From: Paraspadella gotoi | Lineage: Eukaryota > Chaetognatha | DNA: 64,000 nucleotides | NCBI GenBank assembly: GCA_051294375.1 | Contig: CM119265.1 | Span: 25,738,767 to 25,802,766 of the forward strand | Direction: 5' to 3' | Shown: one piece after another, positions 1 to 11,429 of the stretch | Layout of the letters: the number at the start of each line of letters is the position of its first letter | How positions within the stretch are numbered: the stretch's first letter is position 1 | Notes under the pieces: generated by a model | Database searches by the model: none | Told to the model about the DNA's origin: nothing | Seen by the model: the letters and a program-made list of their open reading frames with translations, nothing else | Made by a program: the position numbers and the translations under genes

Positions 1-1167
1 ATACATCTCCAAGATCATACATAATTATGGGAGTTCCATGCGGGCAAGACAACAGTCGAGATTCGTCACCGCGGCACAAAAAGTTAATTACTTGATAGCG
101 ATCAAGAATCCATCCAAATCTTCCGTCTCTCACGTAATCTACGACGTCTAAACCGAATTCCCTGCAGACAACTCGGGCGTCTTTCAAATCAAATTCGTCA
201 TCTTTGACGGCTACATTGTTGATGTACAATATTCCCTCCCAAGGAACTGAGCCCCTCTTGAGCTTCAGCTCTGAAGGATGCTTCATCTTTTGCGCCAGAA
301 CCCTCCAAGTCGCTTCCGGAGAAATCCTCTTCGCCGCCGCCACGATCGTCGTCTCGTTCGCCTTCAGGGTCTCAATTTCCGGAAGTTCGCCGGAAAATCT
401 CTCGGCGCAAAATTTTTCCGCCTCTTTTTTCCTCAGTCGCGTTTGAACGAATCGAAAACACTTTTTTGTCCGCGTGACTTTTATCGTCGTTTCTTGTATC
501 AAAGTAACGCAGACCGGAGACGAAACGAAGCCGTCATCTTCCGTGGCATTGGCGCTTTGGGAAATCTCACAGATAAACCTTTTCCATTTGCGGCAACGAT
601 CATAGCTCCATTTATGAGTGTGTTTCCCTGTGACGTGAAAAAAGAGACAACGGTATGTGACTGCATCATCAGGAAAACGACTCCAGTCGGAGAAATTTTT
701 GTGAAAAATAATTCCACTGTGACTCCAGCGCCATACATTGCCTTCATCCAATCTACCGTCTTCCCCCACAGAACTTCCACCCCCGATCCAGACTTTCCCT
801 TGATTCATCAAACGAGTTGCTAGCCAACTGTTCTCCCTTGGTCCAGCAATTTCAGCCAAAAATCCTCCCATTTTATTGCAGATATCTTCACCCATTCTCC
901 AAGAGGCTTTAGACTTTGATATCCAATAGCAGCTTTCTCCACTTGGACGGCAAAAATCCGGTTTTCTATCGATGATAGCCTCGTTTTGGAGTCCACGCCT
1001 ACCAGCGTCGGCGAAGGAGTTGGAAATAGTTTTGAGTTCTTGGAGAATTTCAAACTTGTTTTGAGAGATAGACTTTGCAACGATCAGCAGGACGATGACC
1101 AAGTCGATGCCAAGACCCAAAGGAATAATCTTTTTCCAGGCTTGAAAGATTTTTCGCCAAAAAGCAA
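1..1167 (-). CDS. Type II membrane receptor, C-type lectin + SRCR domains (main exon, 3'-partial)
   Basis: One uninterrupted reading frame of about 388 codons runs from a splice acceptor (ttctcag before 1167) to the left edge. In order it encodes a basic stretch (AFWRKIFQAWKK), a hydrophobic membrane segment (GLGIDLVIVLLIVAKS), a short stalk, a C-type lectin domain at about 952-568, an acidic/basic linker with NATE and NETT sequons, and the start of an SRCR domain from about 270 down. Lectin hallmarks are GESCYWISKSKASW, CNKMGGFLAEI, VWIGG, YRCLFFH and KWKRFICE. The EPN/QPD and WND calcium-sugar signatures are not recognisable, so binding may be calcium-independent. SRCR hallmarks are DARVVCREFG and LCRGDESRLLSCP. 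A membrane segment ahead of the ectodomain implies type II topology at the cell surface. A role in recognition or innate immunity is inference. The C-terminus lies outside the window. Confidence 0.85.
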
Positions 1168-1351
1168 CTGAGAAAAAGTAAACAGATGCCAATTTTTTTA
1201 GACATTTATTAATAATGGCAATGACAGGGAAACTGCTTGTGATGCACGATGCAAAGGGCCCTGGTAAATACCCAGTGGATATCTTACCGAATTTGCGGTT
1301 TTAGAAAGTTCTTGATGGCCTCCTACTTCTAGCACATTTAAACCTGCCGGC

Positions 1352-1373
1352 TTGTACAATGTACATTGTACAA
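1352..1373. repeat. Perfect 22-bp palindrome
   Basis: The run TTGTACAATGTACATTGTAC followed by AA reads the same on both strands. It lies 5' (on the minus strand) of the lectin-SRCR acceptor, within the intron. No function is evident. Confidence 0.6.
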
Positions 1374-1554
1374 TGTACACTGAGGCTGTTCTGCTTATAC
1401 TTTAGCCGCAACATAATATATTCTATGTTTCTAATGAAACGCTTTACTGTGGAACCAGTACATGCCCACATGAAAAATAAGCGAATTTTTAAGGATATAA
1501 TCTGTTTTATTAAAAATTAAATACTATATACTATATCATTTATAAATATAATCA

Positions 1555-2003
1555 TTTTGTTACAAATATCCTAATTTTTTTCAAACTCACCTCGTCTTTC
1601 GCGTTTTCTCTCACGTTTCATTTTCATGTTTTCTTTCCTAACTTGATACGAGTACCCGATTGGGCCCAAGTCGGTCGTCGACTCCGCTGCTGGTGCTACC
1701 GATGACCCCGCCAAGCTCGCTGCAAACCATTTTGATATCGACGGTGCGAATTTTTAAGAATATATTCTGTTTCATTTTTATTATATCATTTTTATTATAT
1801 CATTTATAAATATAATCATTTTGTTACAAATATCCTAATTTTTTTCAAACTCACCTCGTCTTTTGCGTTTTCTCTCACGTTTCATTTTCAACTTTTCTTT
1901 CCCAACTTGAAACGAGTACCCGGTTGGGCCCAAGTCGGTCGTCGACTCCGCCGCCGGTGCTGCCGATGACCCCGCCGAGCTCGCTGCCAACCTTTGCAAT
2001 ATC
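1555..2003. repeat. Tandem duplication of ~190 bp (1555-1745 and ~1812-2003)
   Basis: Two direct copies share the run from ataatcattttgttacaaat through the GGGCCCAAGTCGGTCGTCGAC core and on to the GCTCGCTGC end, with scattered substitutions. The copies include a gtgagt donor on the minus strand, so the unit looks like an exon-plus-intron segment. Confidence 0.8.
1591..1627 (-). CDS. Candidate cytoplasmic-tail exon of the lectin-SRCR receptor (proximal copy)
   Basis: On the minus strand an ATG at 1627 opens MKMKRERKRERR and ends at a consensus donor (gag|gtgagt at 1590). One base is left over, which completes a codon with the two bases at the acceptor before 1167, giving a valine and then AFWRKIF. 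Phase, strand and the very basic character suit the cytoplasmic tail of the type II receptor. The frame is also open further upstream to about 1745 (APAAESTTDLGP...), so the exon may be longer. The alternative is that the whole stretch is non-coding repeat. Confidence 0.5.
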
Positions 2004-2221
2004 GACGTTGCCCTCGGGAGTGTCGATAATGAGTCGGACGAAGACGACGAAGACGACATTTGCGTGTCTCTTCTTATCATCGTGACGACGACTATGACAG
2101 CAGAACTTCTGACATTAACAGCGAAACCGATGAAAATGATCAAAAAGCCAAATACCTGGAAAGTCGATGACAATGACAGTAAACCTTGGGAGTATGCCTG
2201 CGAACCCGATGATAATGTCAA
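1855..2221 (-). CDS. Candidate duplicated tail exon of the lectin-SRCR receptor (distal copy)
   Basis: A minus-strand open frame with ATG at 2221 ends at a donor (gag|gtgagt, 1854) of the same phase as the proximal copy. Its last ~45 residues (APAAESTTDLGP, then KMKRERKRKRR) closely parallel the proximal copy. The upstream part has a serine run and a hydrophobic stretch (FGFLIIFIGFAVNV). It could be an alternative first exon. The opposite strand is also open here as an acidic frame (NESDEDDEDD), so coding strand is not certain. Confidence 0.4.
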
Positions 2222-2676
2222 CTTCTTCCCAAACGAAGAAGTTGTGTTAAAATGTTGTCTAAAGGTCTTTCACCGAATAGTTCAAAATATAATGCTGGTA
2301 GTTGGGTCGTTAAATGATCTATTAGTACTATTAGTAGTTGGATGTTAACTATTCAATGATCGCGGAAGTGGGATATATGCGGGCTAAAATAGTTTTCTCA
2401 GAAATGCCTCTGGATGGATGTCGTTGTCGGGAAAAAAAATGTCGAGAAAAATCTTGTCCTGAGTACCGTTAAAGATTTACCATATTTACCATTTACCATT
2501 TCCTTTTCTCTGTTTTCGCGTTTTATTCATCTGTGATGGTACAATAAATGATAACAATAACTATAAATGATATGATATATACGTAGGCGTTTTTTCAAAG
2601 GAGTCGTTTTATATGTCACCAAAACTGTCACAAAAAAGAAAAAATCTTAAAATTCCCCCCCACCCCCCCCCCCAAG

Positions 2677-3000
2677 GCTGCTCAACTCCTCAAAAAGTGT
2701 CGCGCCCGCTCGGGCGCCGTCTCCCCGGGGCGTCGTCATGATCGGCGACGACGTCCTTCTCTCCGACGCCGACGAAACGCCGCCACTCTGCGGCGGCTGG
2801 CGGCGCTGGGAGCTACGATGCGGCGCTGCGGCGGGGAAGAAGTCGCTGCGGCGGCTACGGCGGAGGAGTTTGCGCTGCCGTCCGGGGTGGCGGTGGTGGA
2901 GTGTTTCGTGGAGAGTGTCGAGGGTGTTGATGGAGGAAGAGGAGATGGAGGATCCGAGGAGAAGATTGCCGACGATGGCGACGACGAAGAATCCTCCAAA

Positions 3001-3036
<36 letters not shown>

Positions 3037-5163
3037 GTCACGAGTCCCGTAGACGATCATTTCGTCAAAGGCGTCGACGGAGGCGTCGAAGAAGACAAAC
3101 CCGTCGCGCCATCTCCCTCATCCTCCAAGACAGATTCCTCTACGCGGAGTTCGCGGAATGGCTCGTCCACTTCGCCCGATGGAGGAGATCTTCGTGACGT
3201 ATCTTCACCGGGAACCGCGCCGGATTCCTCGCCGGATTCAGCGCCGGATTCGGCGCCAGAGAGCCGCCTCTTGCCGAGAAGATTATCATTCGCCGGACGT
3301 TCGGACGGAGGCGGCGTAGCTGTACCCGCTGCGGCTGTCGCGGCTGAGAGCAAAGGGCTGCGCGCCTCCAAGGCTCGACCCGACGGCTGCGATCAATCGA
3401 CGAGCGACTGGAGATCGAGAGTCGACGAGCGAATCGAAGGTTCGCCGATCGATTCAGGGATCGAGGAAGAAAATAAAGAGGATGATAACCGATTAGATGC
3501 CAAGATTAAAGTTGACGATAGAAATGACAAAGATGAAAAGGATGATGATCGATTAGATGATAAGATTAAAGTTGACGATAAAAATGACAAAGATGAAAAG
3601 GATGATGATCGATTAGATGACAAGATTAAAGTTGACGATCGAAATGACAAAGATGAAAAGGATGATGATCGATTAGATGACAAGATTAAAGTTGACAAAC
3701 AAAATGACAAAGATGAAGAGGATGACGATCAATTAGATGACAAGATTAAAGTTGACGATCGAAATGACAAAGGAGGAGATAACAATCGATTCGATGACAA
3801 GATTAAGGTTGACGATCGAAATGACAGAGGAAAAGAGGATGTCGATTCAAGAGATAAAGTGGGCGAGTCAGAAGATCGAGAGAAAAGATCGATAAAACGT
3901 GGGAAAAATGATATCGAAAGAAATGTGTCGACAAAGTCGAAATGTGGCGATGGTGAAGAGAAGCGAGAACTAAATACTGAAAATCATAATGTGAGGGTTC
4001 AGGATGACCCGAAGTCCGGAACCGCTTCGACATCGCCAGTAGCCACATGCACAGTGTCGACGACGACGATGGCGACGGCGACGACGACGACGACGATAAC
4101 GACAGGAACAGAAAACTATAATCAAACGGAAATGATCAAATTTGAACGCAACGTTGCGACTGATTTCGGTCAAAGCGACTCGTGCCGAGTTTCGCCATTT
4201 CTCACGACTGAAACTCAACCAAGACTCAGCGAGACTTCAACTTCGACAGGGAAGTTGTGCACTCCGCCCGCGGATGCTGAGAGTGGAGAGTTGCGTTGCT
4301 CCACTCCTCTAAACGTCTCAGTCGCAGGCTCCCGCTTTGCTCCAGGGAATCGAAGCTCGAACGCCTCGTCGACTCGAGATCAATTATCTCTAGAAGAAGC
4401 TGGTGACGGAGGAGGAAGTTGCGGCGAAGGCGTCGACGAAAACGTCAACGGCGACGACGAAAAAGAAGGCGAAAACCAAGGCGACGTCATCAACTATGGC
4501 ACAAAAGAAGGGGTCTACAAAGAAGGTTGGAACTACGAGAACAAAGGCGAGGTTACGTGCGGCAACGTTGGCGAAAGTATTGGGAAAAACGAAGGTGAAG
4601 CCAACCTAAATGAGGACAAAAGCATTGGGGATGGCTTAGACAAAAACAAAGGCGACAATGATGGCAAAAATATCGATAGCAATGGCGATGGAAACGATGA
4701 TTGTAAAATCAAAGTTAAAAGCGTCTGCGATGGTAAAAACAATGGCGAAAACGAGGGCGACCGAGAAAACAAAAACGGTGGCGCCGCCGAAGAAGGTTCC
4801 CCGGCCGACGCCCTCTATCTCTCCGCCGAAGACGCCGAGATCCTCAATGAAGATCCTCCAGCGTCACCCGCATCAACGACGTCCCCGTCATCGCGGTTTT
4901 CGACGCCGCCAAGAGGTGACGCCGCCGCAGACGCCGCAGACGACGACGCCGACGACGAGATCGACTCGACCTTCGTTTCTCTCGCGGACGACAAAGCGAA
5001 GGATCGATCGAGCGTCGCAGTTTCGACGGAGACGTTGACGGGGCCTTCTCCGTCGCTGACGAGGTATTGGAGGATGGTTGGTTGGGAATTGGAGGAAGGT
5101 GGTTCGAGGGGGGGGGACTGTGGTTCTCGGAGAATGACTCTGGTGGAGAGGATAATGCAATGA
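2677..5163 (+). CDS. Long acidic low-complexity exon with PDZ-like start
   Basis: The exon begins after a C-rich acceptor (cccaag, 2674-2676) and is open to a TGA at 5161-5163, about 829 codons. The first codons give AAQLLKKCRARSGAVSPG; in the next frame GVVMIGDDVLLSDADET follows. Together these look like the middle of a PDZ domain broken by a +1 (GGGG run near 2727) and a -1 indel near 2775. The rest is Ser/Asp/Lys/Glu-rich: a serine run from a (TCG)n tract, a six-fold acidic repeat at 3481-3830, and Gly/Asn/Asp-rich stretches. An alternative end is a donor at 5063 (gag|gtattg). That splice would match the phase of the exon at 7420, making this part of the next gene. Upstream exons were not found. 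Confidence 0.55.
3481..3830 (+). repeat. Coding 60-bp tandem repeat, about six copies
   Basis: Near-identical 60-bp units encode a 20-residue acidic/basic period built on LDDKIKVDDRNDKDEKDDDR. The first and last copies are diverged and the sixth is shortened. Differences between units mostly keep the frame, which argues that the exon is translated. Confidence 0.9.
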
Positions 5164-5284
5164 AGGACTTATGAAATACTAGTATTTTACTTTTACATTT
5201 TGTATTCCTCACTTGAGATATTTACCGAGAACAGTTTCCAAGCTTTTCTTTCAAAAAATGAGGTTGTACGACTTTATATATGAA

Positions 5285-5487
5285 ATTGGTACAACCAATA
5301 TAAAAATTATCCATTCATTTAATAAATAAGCTATCTTGCCCTGACTTTGGACAGGCTTTGGTGGTTTAAGGCCTCCATCACTCTTACAAGATAATGACAT
5401 AGCAGGTCCCTACAAGCTTTCAATCAAGACTCTCTCACAGTCCGATTATTCACTCCAGAGTACCTGGCTTCCCTATCAATGAAGTGG
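5285..5487 (+). repeat. Interspersed repeat family A, left part of an interrupted copy
   Basis: Shares GGTACAACCAATATAAAAAT, ATTTAATAAATAAGCTATCT, tgccc(c)tgactttggacagg and ggcctccatcac with copies at 7140-7215, 17756-17925 and 25288-25545. Shorter or inverted pieces lie at 8515-8570, 30208-30295 and 33295-33360. No coding frame is seen. Confidence 0.8.
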
Positions 5488-6066
5488 TATAGGCAGTGAT
5501 TTTGATTTGGGTATTTTCAACATTGAAATTGAAACTTAAATAACTATTAATTATTTTTTCCCACTGATAAATATGAAACTTTCTTTATTTAAAAAAACGG
5601 TTTGCATTAGTTATCTTCTCCTTATAACATAGAACTCACTGGGTGAATATCTATGCTTTCAAAATACGGTAAGACATGATTTCTTTCACGTTAATCATTC
5701 CAATTACGGTATCAGCCTTTATTAAAAAGAAACTAAAAACGATTTTTCATGGTAAGAACAACTTTTAAAGATAAAATTGCTCGGAAGATCTGTCGCGTTT
5801 TTTAGATATACTACTGCTTAGGCAAAAAAATCGGAACGCTATATTATTAAAATTTGTTTTTGTTTTCCACTGCTATTCTTGTTTTCTTTCTTTCTCGAAC
5901 TTTCGCTCTGACTCTCTTTTCTCTTTCTCTCTGTGTGAAGTATTTTGATTCTTCACGCCAACATAATAAGCGTTAAATATTATTTTATTTTGTCATAGTC
6001 AGTCACTCCTGTCCTACAACTGTTCTCACCCTCAATATTATCCATAACTCAATTCTTTGGTGGATG

Positions 6067-6100
<34 letters not shown>

Positions 6101-7030
6101 TCATCATAATGTTTGGTAAAATTAACACTGTGCTGAAGAAGACTCGAAAAAGAGTCAAAACATGTCCATTTCAAAATAAAACTCGTTGTTTGTAAACAAA
6201 AATAAACTTTTTTTCTCTCTCAATTTTATTTCGAGAAAACTTCGGTAGCGTATGATTTTATTCAAAGTTTGGTTGCCAAGCAGATTTAAAAAAATCGACA
6301 GATTTTTGTGAAAATTTTTTCCGCAAAAAGCTGTCGATTGAGAGAAATTAATTTCCTGACGCTTCCCTTTCAATAAAAGAAGGCGGTTTTTTTTAGTTTG
6401 TCAACTTTAGTATATTTCTCATCTATTAAATTTATAAAATAAGTCAAAAACCGAGTTTTAGTTTAAATAAAACGCACCTCACAAATCCTCACAAATTAAA
6501 GTAGGCTTAAAAAATTTTTTTGCAGCAAAACTATAAAATTTTTTGCCCTAATTTTTTAGGTACCAGAAGCACAACAATAAGGAATATTTGATTAGAATTT
6601 TAGACATTTTGAAGTATTTTTGTTTAACAAATTGTAATAAAATGTAAAAATGTAAGTTTTTGACTAGTCAATTTAAAAATTAATTCATAGGCAAACAATA
6701 GATGACTAACGGCAAATGAACCAAATCAGAGGTAAAGAAGATAAGAAGGACCCAAAAGCCGGAGTAAAAAATTTTTCTTCAATAATCTTCGCGTTCAAAT
6801 CTCAAGACAAAAGTCAAAATGGCAAAAATGGACATAATTTTTTTTTATTAAAAGTAACAAAAATGATATTGATTCTTGATTAGAAAATGCAGCAGGTGAT
6901 TTCAATTAATCTGTAGTCTCGCCAACTTTGTCTTAGAGATAAAATTTAATCATTTTTGTTGGTAATATTCTAACAATATTGAAAAAAGTGGTTTTTTTGC
7001 TAAATTCCTCGATAGAAATCACTGCCTATA
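5488..7030. mobile_element. 1.5-kb element with 15-bp terminal inverted repeats, no coding capacity
   Basis: TATAGGCAGTGATTT at 5488-5502 is exactly inverted at 7016-7030. The outer flanks are the two halves of a repeat-family-A copy: compare the intact ctctatcaaagaatgtttca at about 25490. So the element inserted into that repeat. The interior is AT-rich, holds a short (CT)n tract near 6070 and a hammerhead-like motif at 6133, and has no long frame. Probably a non-autonomous DNA element; target duplication is unclear. Confidence 0.6.
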
Positions 7031-7215
7031 ATATTTCAAAGAATGTTTCAATTGTATAAAAAGACCACTCCCTTAAGTATTAGATCGGGGAATACTTATT
7101 GTACTCCGCACTAGCATCAAAATACAAGGAGCTGAATTTTATGAAATTGGTACAACCAATATAAAAATTATCCATTCATTTAATAAATAAGCTATCTTGC
7201 CCCTGACTTTGGAAT
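7031..7215 (+). repeat. Repeat family A, right part of interrupted copy plus a second head
   Basis: Continues the interrupted copy (caaagaatgtttcaattgta) and is followed at 7141-7215 by another head segment (GGTACAACCAATATAAAAAT...tgcccctgactttgg) in direct orientation. Confidence 0.75.
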
Positions 7216-7419
7216 TTTAGATTAATGCGTCGTAATAAAATAAAAAGAACCTTCTAAAACGAGAAGATAAGTTCGACATGAGAATAAATTTCCAAGTTGG
7301 TTTCCCCGAATCAATCGGGATGATTCAATTCGATTCATTTTCCATTTTTCCAATCACTCGACTAACGCCCCTCCTCCACCCTGCACCCCCCCCATCCGCC
7401 CCCCCCCCTCTTCCTAAAG

Positions 7420-9020
7420 CGACTCCAACCATCCCGACGACTTCGCCGGCCTTCAACTCGGCTTCGGCTCCAACCTTCCGTCGACGACCACCTTGGCGCC
7501 GACGCCGATGGAACTCTTTCGCCGGCGCCAACTAGAGGAGGACGCGGCGTTGGCGGCGCTGCCGCGGACGGAGCGGCGCTGCGTCTACGTGGAGTGTCAC
7601 TCGAAAATGACGCTGGCGCTGCTGTGCGACGCCGAGATGGCGCGAGACGGCGCCGCCATTTTCGGCGTTTTCAAAATCGGTGAGGAAGTTTTGTTTTTAT
7701 CTTCGGATCCGTGGAGGATTTAGATTTAGATTTAGATTTAGATTCGTTTTTTGTTTTTTTTTTTTTATCTTTTTTTAAATTTTTTAATGGAAACTCTTGG
7801 ATTTTTATTAATAATTAATAAAATTAAAATATGCTTGGATTAAAGGTTAAAGAAAACAAACGATAAACAGTATAAAATAGTCGAAGTCTGACAACCTGAG
7901 CCCCTCGAAAAAAAAAGGAAAAAAAAAGGAAAAAAAAGAAAGAAAATAAAAAAAAGGAAACAATCCCAAACAGAACCTATATTAGAACAATTATATTTAA
8001 AATTAGTCTCTTTCGATCGATTTTACTTAATAAATAAGCTGATTAGGTCCACCTCATTAATCACCTTTATCCTCTTCCCTCTTCCTCCTTACCTTCGCTT
8101 ATCCCTCCCTTCTCCTCCCCCACTCCCACCCAGCCCTCCAAGAGATGGCCGACCTGGAGGGGCTCCTCCGCCAATCCGGCGCCTCCGACGCCGCTAGGAG
8201 GCGAAGCGGCGCCGTCTACGATTTCTTTCTCGTCGACGGAAGAGACGCTTCGTTCGAGGGAAACATCGACGCCGCCGACGTCGCGGGTGAGTTCGGTCAG
8301 TCAGTCGTTCGGTCAGTCAGTCGTTCGTCAGTGCAGTCCCGTCTCGGTCAGTCAGTCGTTCGGTCAGTCAGTCGTTCGGAAGTTCGTTGATTCGTTAATC
8401 TTTACACCGAATTTCACTAAATTTGACTAAAATTTCTTCCCTTTTACTTAATTTAACTAAATTTTACTGAAACCTAGGAATCTTCACATAATCTTACTAA
8501 GAATAGCAAGATCGGGGCAAGATAGCTGATTCGTTAAATGAATGGATAATTATTATACCAATTTCATTTTCTTACTAATTTTATTTATGAAATTCACTCG
8601 TTTAATCTTCCTAAGTTTTATTCGATTTCACTTAAAACTTCATTGAATTTCACAAATTTTTTGCTGAATCTCAATGAATGTCACTGAATTTAACTGAATT
8701 TCACTAAAGTTCACTAGACTTTGCTCTGAATTTCACTGAATCTCACCGAGTCTCTCTAACGTTCACTCAATCCGTTCCAACTCAGACCATCACGTGGATT
8801 TCCTTCAAACGGCGTCGTTGATCCTCGACCGCCTCACGTCCGTCGGCGCCGTAGGAGGTGGCGCCGCGGTCGCAATAGACCGCGCCGCAGAAAAAAGCGG
8901 CGCTGCACGCTCTTCTTCTGACTCCGCAAAGTCGGCGTCGGAAATTGTGATGGCGAATCGAGAAAGATGCGTTTTTGGCGCCTCGACCAACGACGGTGGA
9001 AGCGTATTCGTTCAGGTTAA

Positions 9021-9051
<31 letters not shown>

Positions 9052-9687
9052 TACTATTATTATATAGCCATCAGCTCATGACCACTAGGTACTGGGTTAA
9101 ATCCCAAACTGGTACCTACCCTGCGGGATGCGTGAGGACGGCCTTCGGGTCGTGGAAAACCCTCAAGCCTGGTTCCAAGCCCAGCACCCGTTCCATGGCT
9201 ACTAGAGGGTGTTAAAGAAGTTGCGGATAGCACTCTTCAGCCACACATAGCGCCTTATCCTCATTCTTAGAATTATTATTATTTCTACTATTATTTATGG
9301 ATCTTAACTTAAAATTTACCATTGCTTCTATAACAACGAATGTTCGGTATACATGGAGTCAACCCTTTCTGGTCAGTGTGTTGTGGCAAGGACTCTCTCT
9401 CTCGCTACTCTTCTATTCATAAAATTCTGACCAAAGAACCTTATTCCTATTTCTCTTTTATGATAGATGACGATTAAAATTCCTTTTTTATTTATAATAT
9501 ATTAATAAAATTTAAATGCTTTAATCGTTCCTGTCTCAGCCCATCCACTACGCCCTCCCTCTTCCTTCAGGTGCGCAAGAAGCGTCAGACCCTCTCGATC
9601 CCGAAATCCAGTGACGAAGATTTTTTGGAGCGAAAACGAGTCAAGACTTTTCTGAGACACGACTTTGACGTGGGCTTGGGACTATGA
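7420..9687 (+). CDS. Four C-terminal exons of a possible inturned-like (CPLANE) protein
   Basis: Exons 7420-7679, 8134-8286, 8786-9015 and 9571-9687 (stop TGA 9685-9687) each have consensus acceptors and gt donors and join in phase without stops, giving about 253 residues. The first exon starts with one base, matching a two-base overhang if the acidic exon is spliced at 5063. Blocks visible: RRCVYVECHSKMTLALLCDA, IALQEMADLEGLLRQSG, AVYDFFLVDGRDASF, VDFLQTASLILDRL and a terminus DFDVGLGL. From memory their order and spacing recall the third longin-like region and C-terminus of inturned, a planar-polarity/ciliogenesis effector. I could not align them, and other inturned parts were not found. 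Codon use is strongly C/G-ending. The exon structure is well supported; the name is tentative. Confidence 0.6.
8287..8385 (+). repeat. GTCAGTCAGTCGTTCG tandem repeat directly after a splice donor
   Basis: The intron after the exon ending at 8286 opens with gtgagttcg and then imperfect copies of a ~16-bp GTCAGTCAGTCGTTCG unit. The rest of the intron to 8785 is a degenerate TTTCACTGAA-like repeat with an inverted family-A piece at 8515-8570. Confidence 0.6.
9016..9060 (+). repeat. (ATT)n microsatellite
   Basis: A TTA/ATT run begins just inside the intron donor at 9016 and leads directly into a SINE copy. Confidence 0.9.
9064..9262 (+). mobile_element. SINE family 1, 5'-truncated copy
   Basis: Contains cagctcatgaccactaggta, a box-B-like GGGTTAAATCCC, and the shared body ctgcggga-gtgaggacggcc...aaccctcaagcctggttcc...ccgttccatgg. 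Same family at 16150, 49674 and 50082. It lies in an intron. Confidence 0.8.
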
Positions 9688-9695
9688 GAGAGAGA

Positions 9696-9783
<88 letters not shown>

Positions 9784-10861
9784 GTATATTTTTGATCATC
9801 TCTTTTTTGTTCCCGCATGACTTTTTTTCCTTCGAATATAATTTTATTTCTCCTTTAACCATCGATTGTAGATTTTGTTTTTTCAAAAAATCCACAAAAA
9901 CCCACAACAATTTTGAGTGAAATTAAGAATAATAAATAAATTTTGTTATAGCAGAACAATATTTCGAGCTCGACGTCAATTTTCCTGTTTGCACAAACTT
10001 CGTATGTTTATATTGTCACCTCGAAATAATATAATAAATCCTTTCTAACATTTTTTTAAAAATCAGACATAACCTTAATCCCCGAAAAAATTACTCATTC
10101 CACTCTTTTCTGTTCAGCCTTTTAAATATTATGAGGTTCCAATTAATGATTTTCTTACAAAAATGATGTTTTATATCTATTTAGAAAACTAGTGTTGTAT
10201 AAATGCAGGCTCTATTTCCACCAGATAAAAGAATTTGTAATAAATAATTTTAATGAATAACATTAGGCATCGTGAATTTCCTTTCGTTTCGTTGTGTTTT
10301 GAATTAATAGAAGACGTTTGAAATTATTTTCAACAACGATTTTTATTGTAACAAGTCGTACATGCTTCGGCTTTAGAGATGTACAAGCGTCAAAATTATT
10401 TGTGAATAACATTAAAATCTAAAACTGAAAATAGTGAAACAAGTAATTTTGCTATTTTAACAAAAAATTTTAAACTAAACCGTACCCAAAAAAGTACATT
10501 TTTTTAAACGTAGAAAAGGTTAAATCCGGTTACATTTAAATCCGGTTAGATTTAAAACTTGCCAAGAACAAGCTTTCAATCAAACTGGTTCTTTTCGACC
10601 GAGCCGTCTTTAACTTAAAGACAAATTTCTACGACGACATCGATGACGAAAAAAAAACATTACAGTACAGACGATGACGATGACAATAAAATGAATTTGA
10701 TTTCGTTTCGCTTTCAAGTTAACATTCAACGCAATCAGTACAATGACAACGACCACGTCAATGCTTTTAAATTTCGAATTCAATTTTTATCCGATTTTTA
10801 GTCACTAAAAAATGTGAAATAAAATAATATTCTATTTCGAACTGGGTGGGGTTTGCAGAGA

Positions 10862-10925
<64 letters not shown>

Positions 10926-11393
10926 ACTTCCCTTTTTCGACTCCGAGAAATCGATACATTTTTTTACTCTTCTGTAAAAAAAATTCTACTCTTCTACTCA
11001 AAGAACAAAAGATCACCGAGCGACTATAGTTTCGCGTTTCTCCGCCAGGATTCGATGCTCTTTCCATCGCTGCCTCCTCCCTTCAACGCGAGCTCTCTCT
11101 CACTTTCTGTCTCTCTCTCTCTCCCTCTCTCTCTCTATTCCTATCTCTCTATCTCTATCTCTCGTTCTCCCTCGCCACTACGTGTATACTCCTCGTATTT
11201 TTATCTCTTTACCATAGAATTCCCGACGATTCTGTAGGATTTTCTTCACGTCTTAAACAGAAAAGAGACACGAAACTAAAACGCGATGATTTTACGTTTC
11301 ACTTTCACGAAAACCGCTTAATCATCGCTTTAAATACTGAGTCGATTCACAACAATTCATCGAAAAAAAAAAGACTCGAAACATTTTCACTCG

Positions 11394-11429
<36 letters not shown>

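Noticed and set aside
2647-3371. Long minus-strand frames opposite the acidic exon
   Set aside because: They are mirror frames created by GAC/TCG-type codons and repeats; the plus strand has the acceptor, the conserved repeat phase and the longer frame.
9585-9920. Frames rich in SLSLSL or RERERE across (CT)n/(GA)n tracts, here and at many other places
   Set aside because: Dinucleotide tracts of this length are open in several frames on both strands; none has codon structure outside the repeat.
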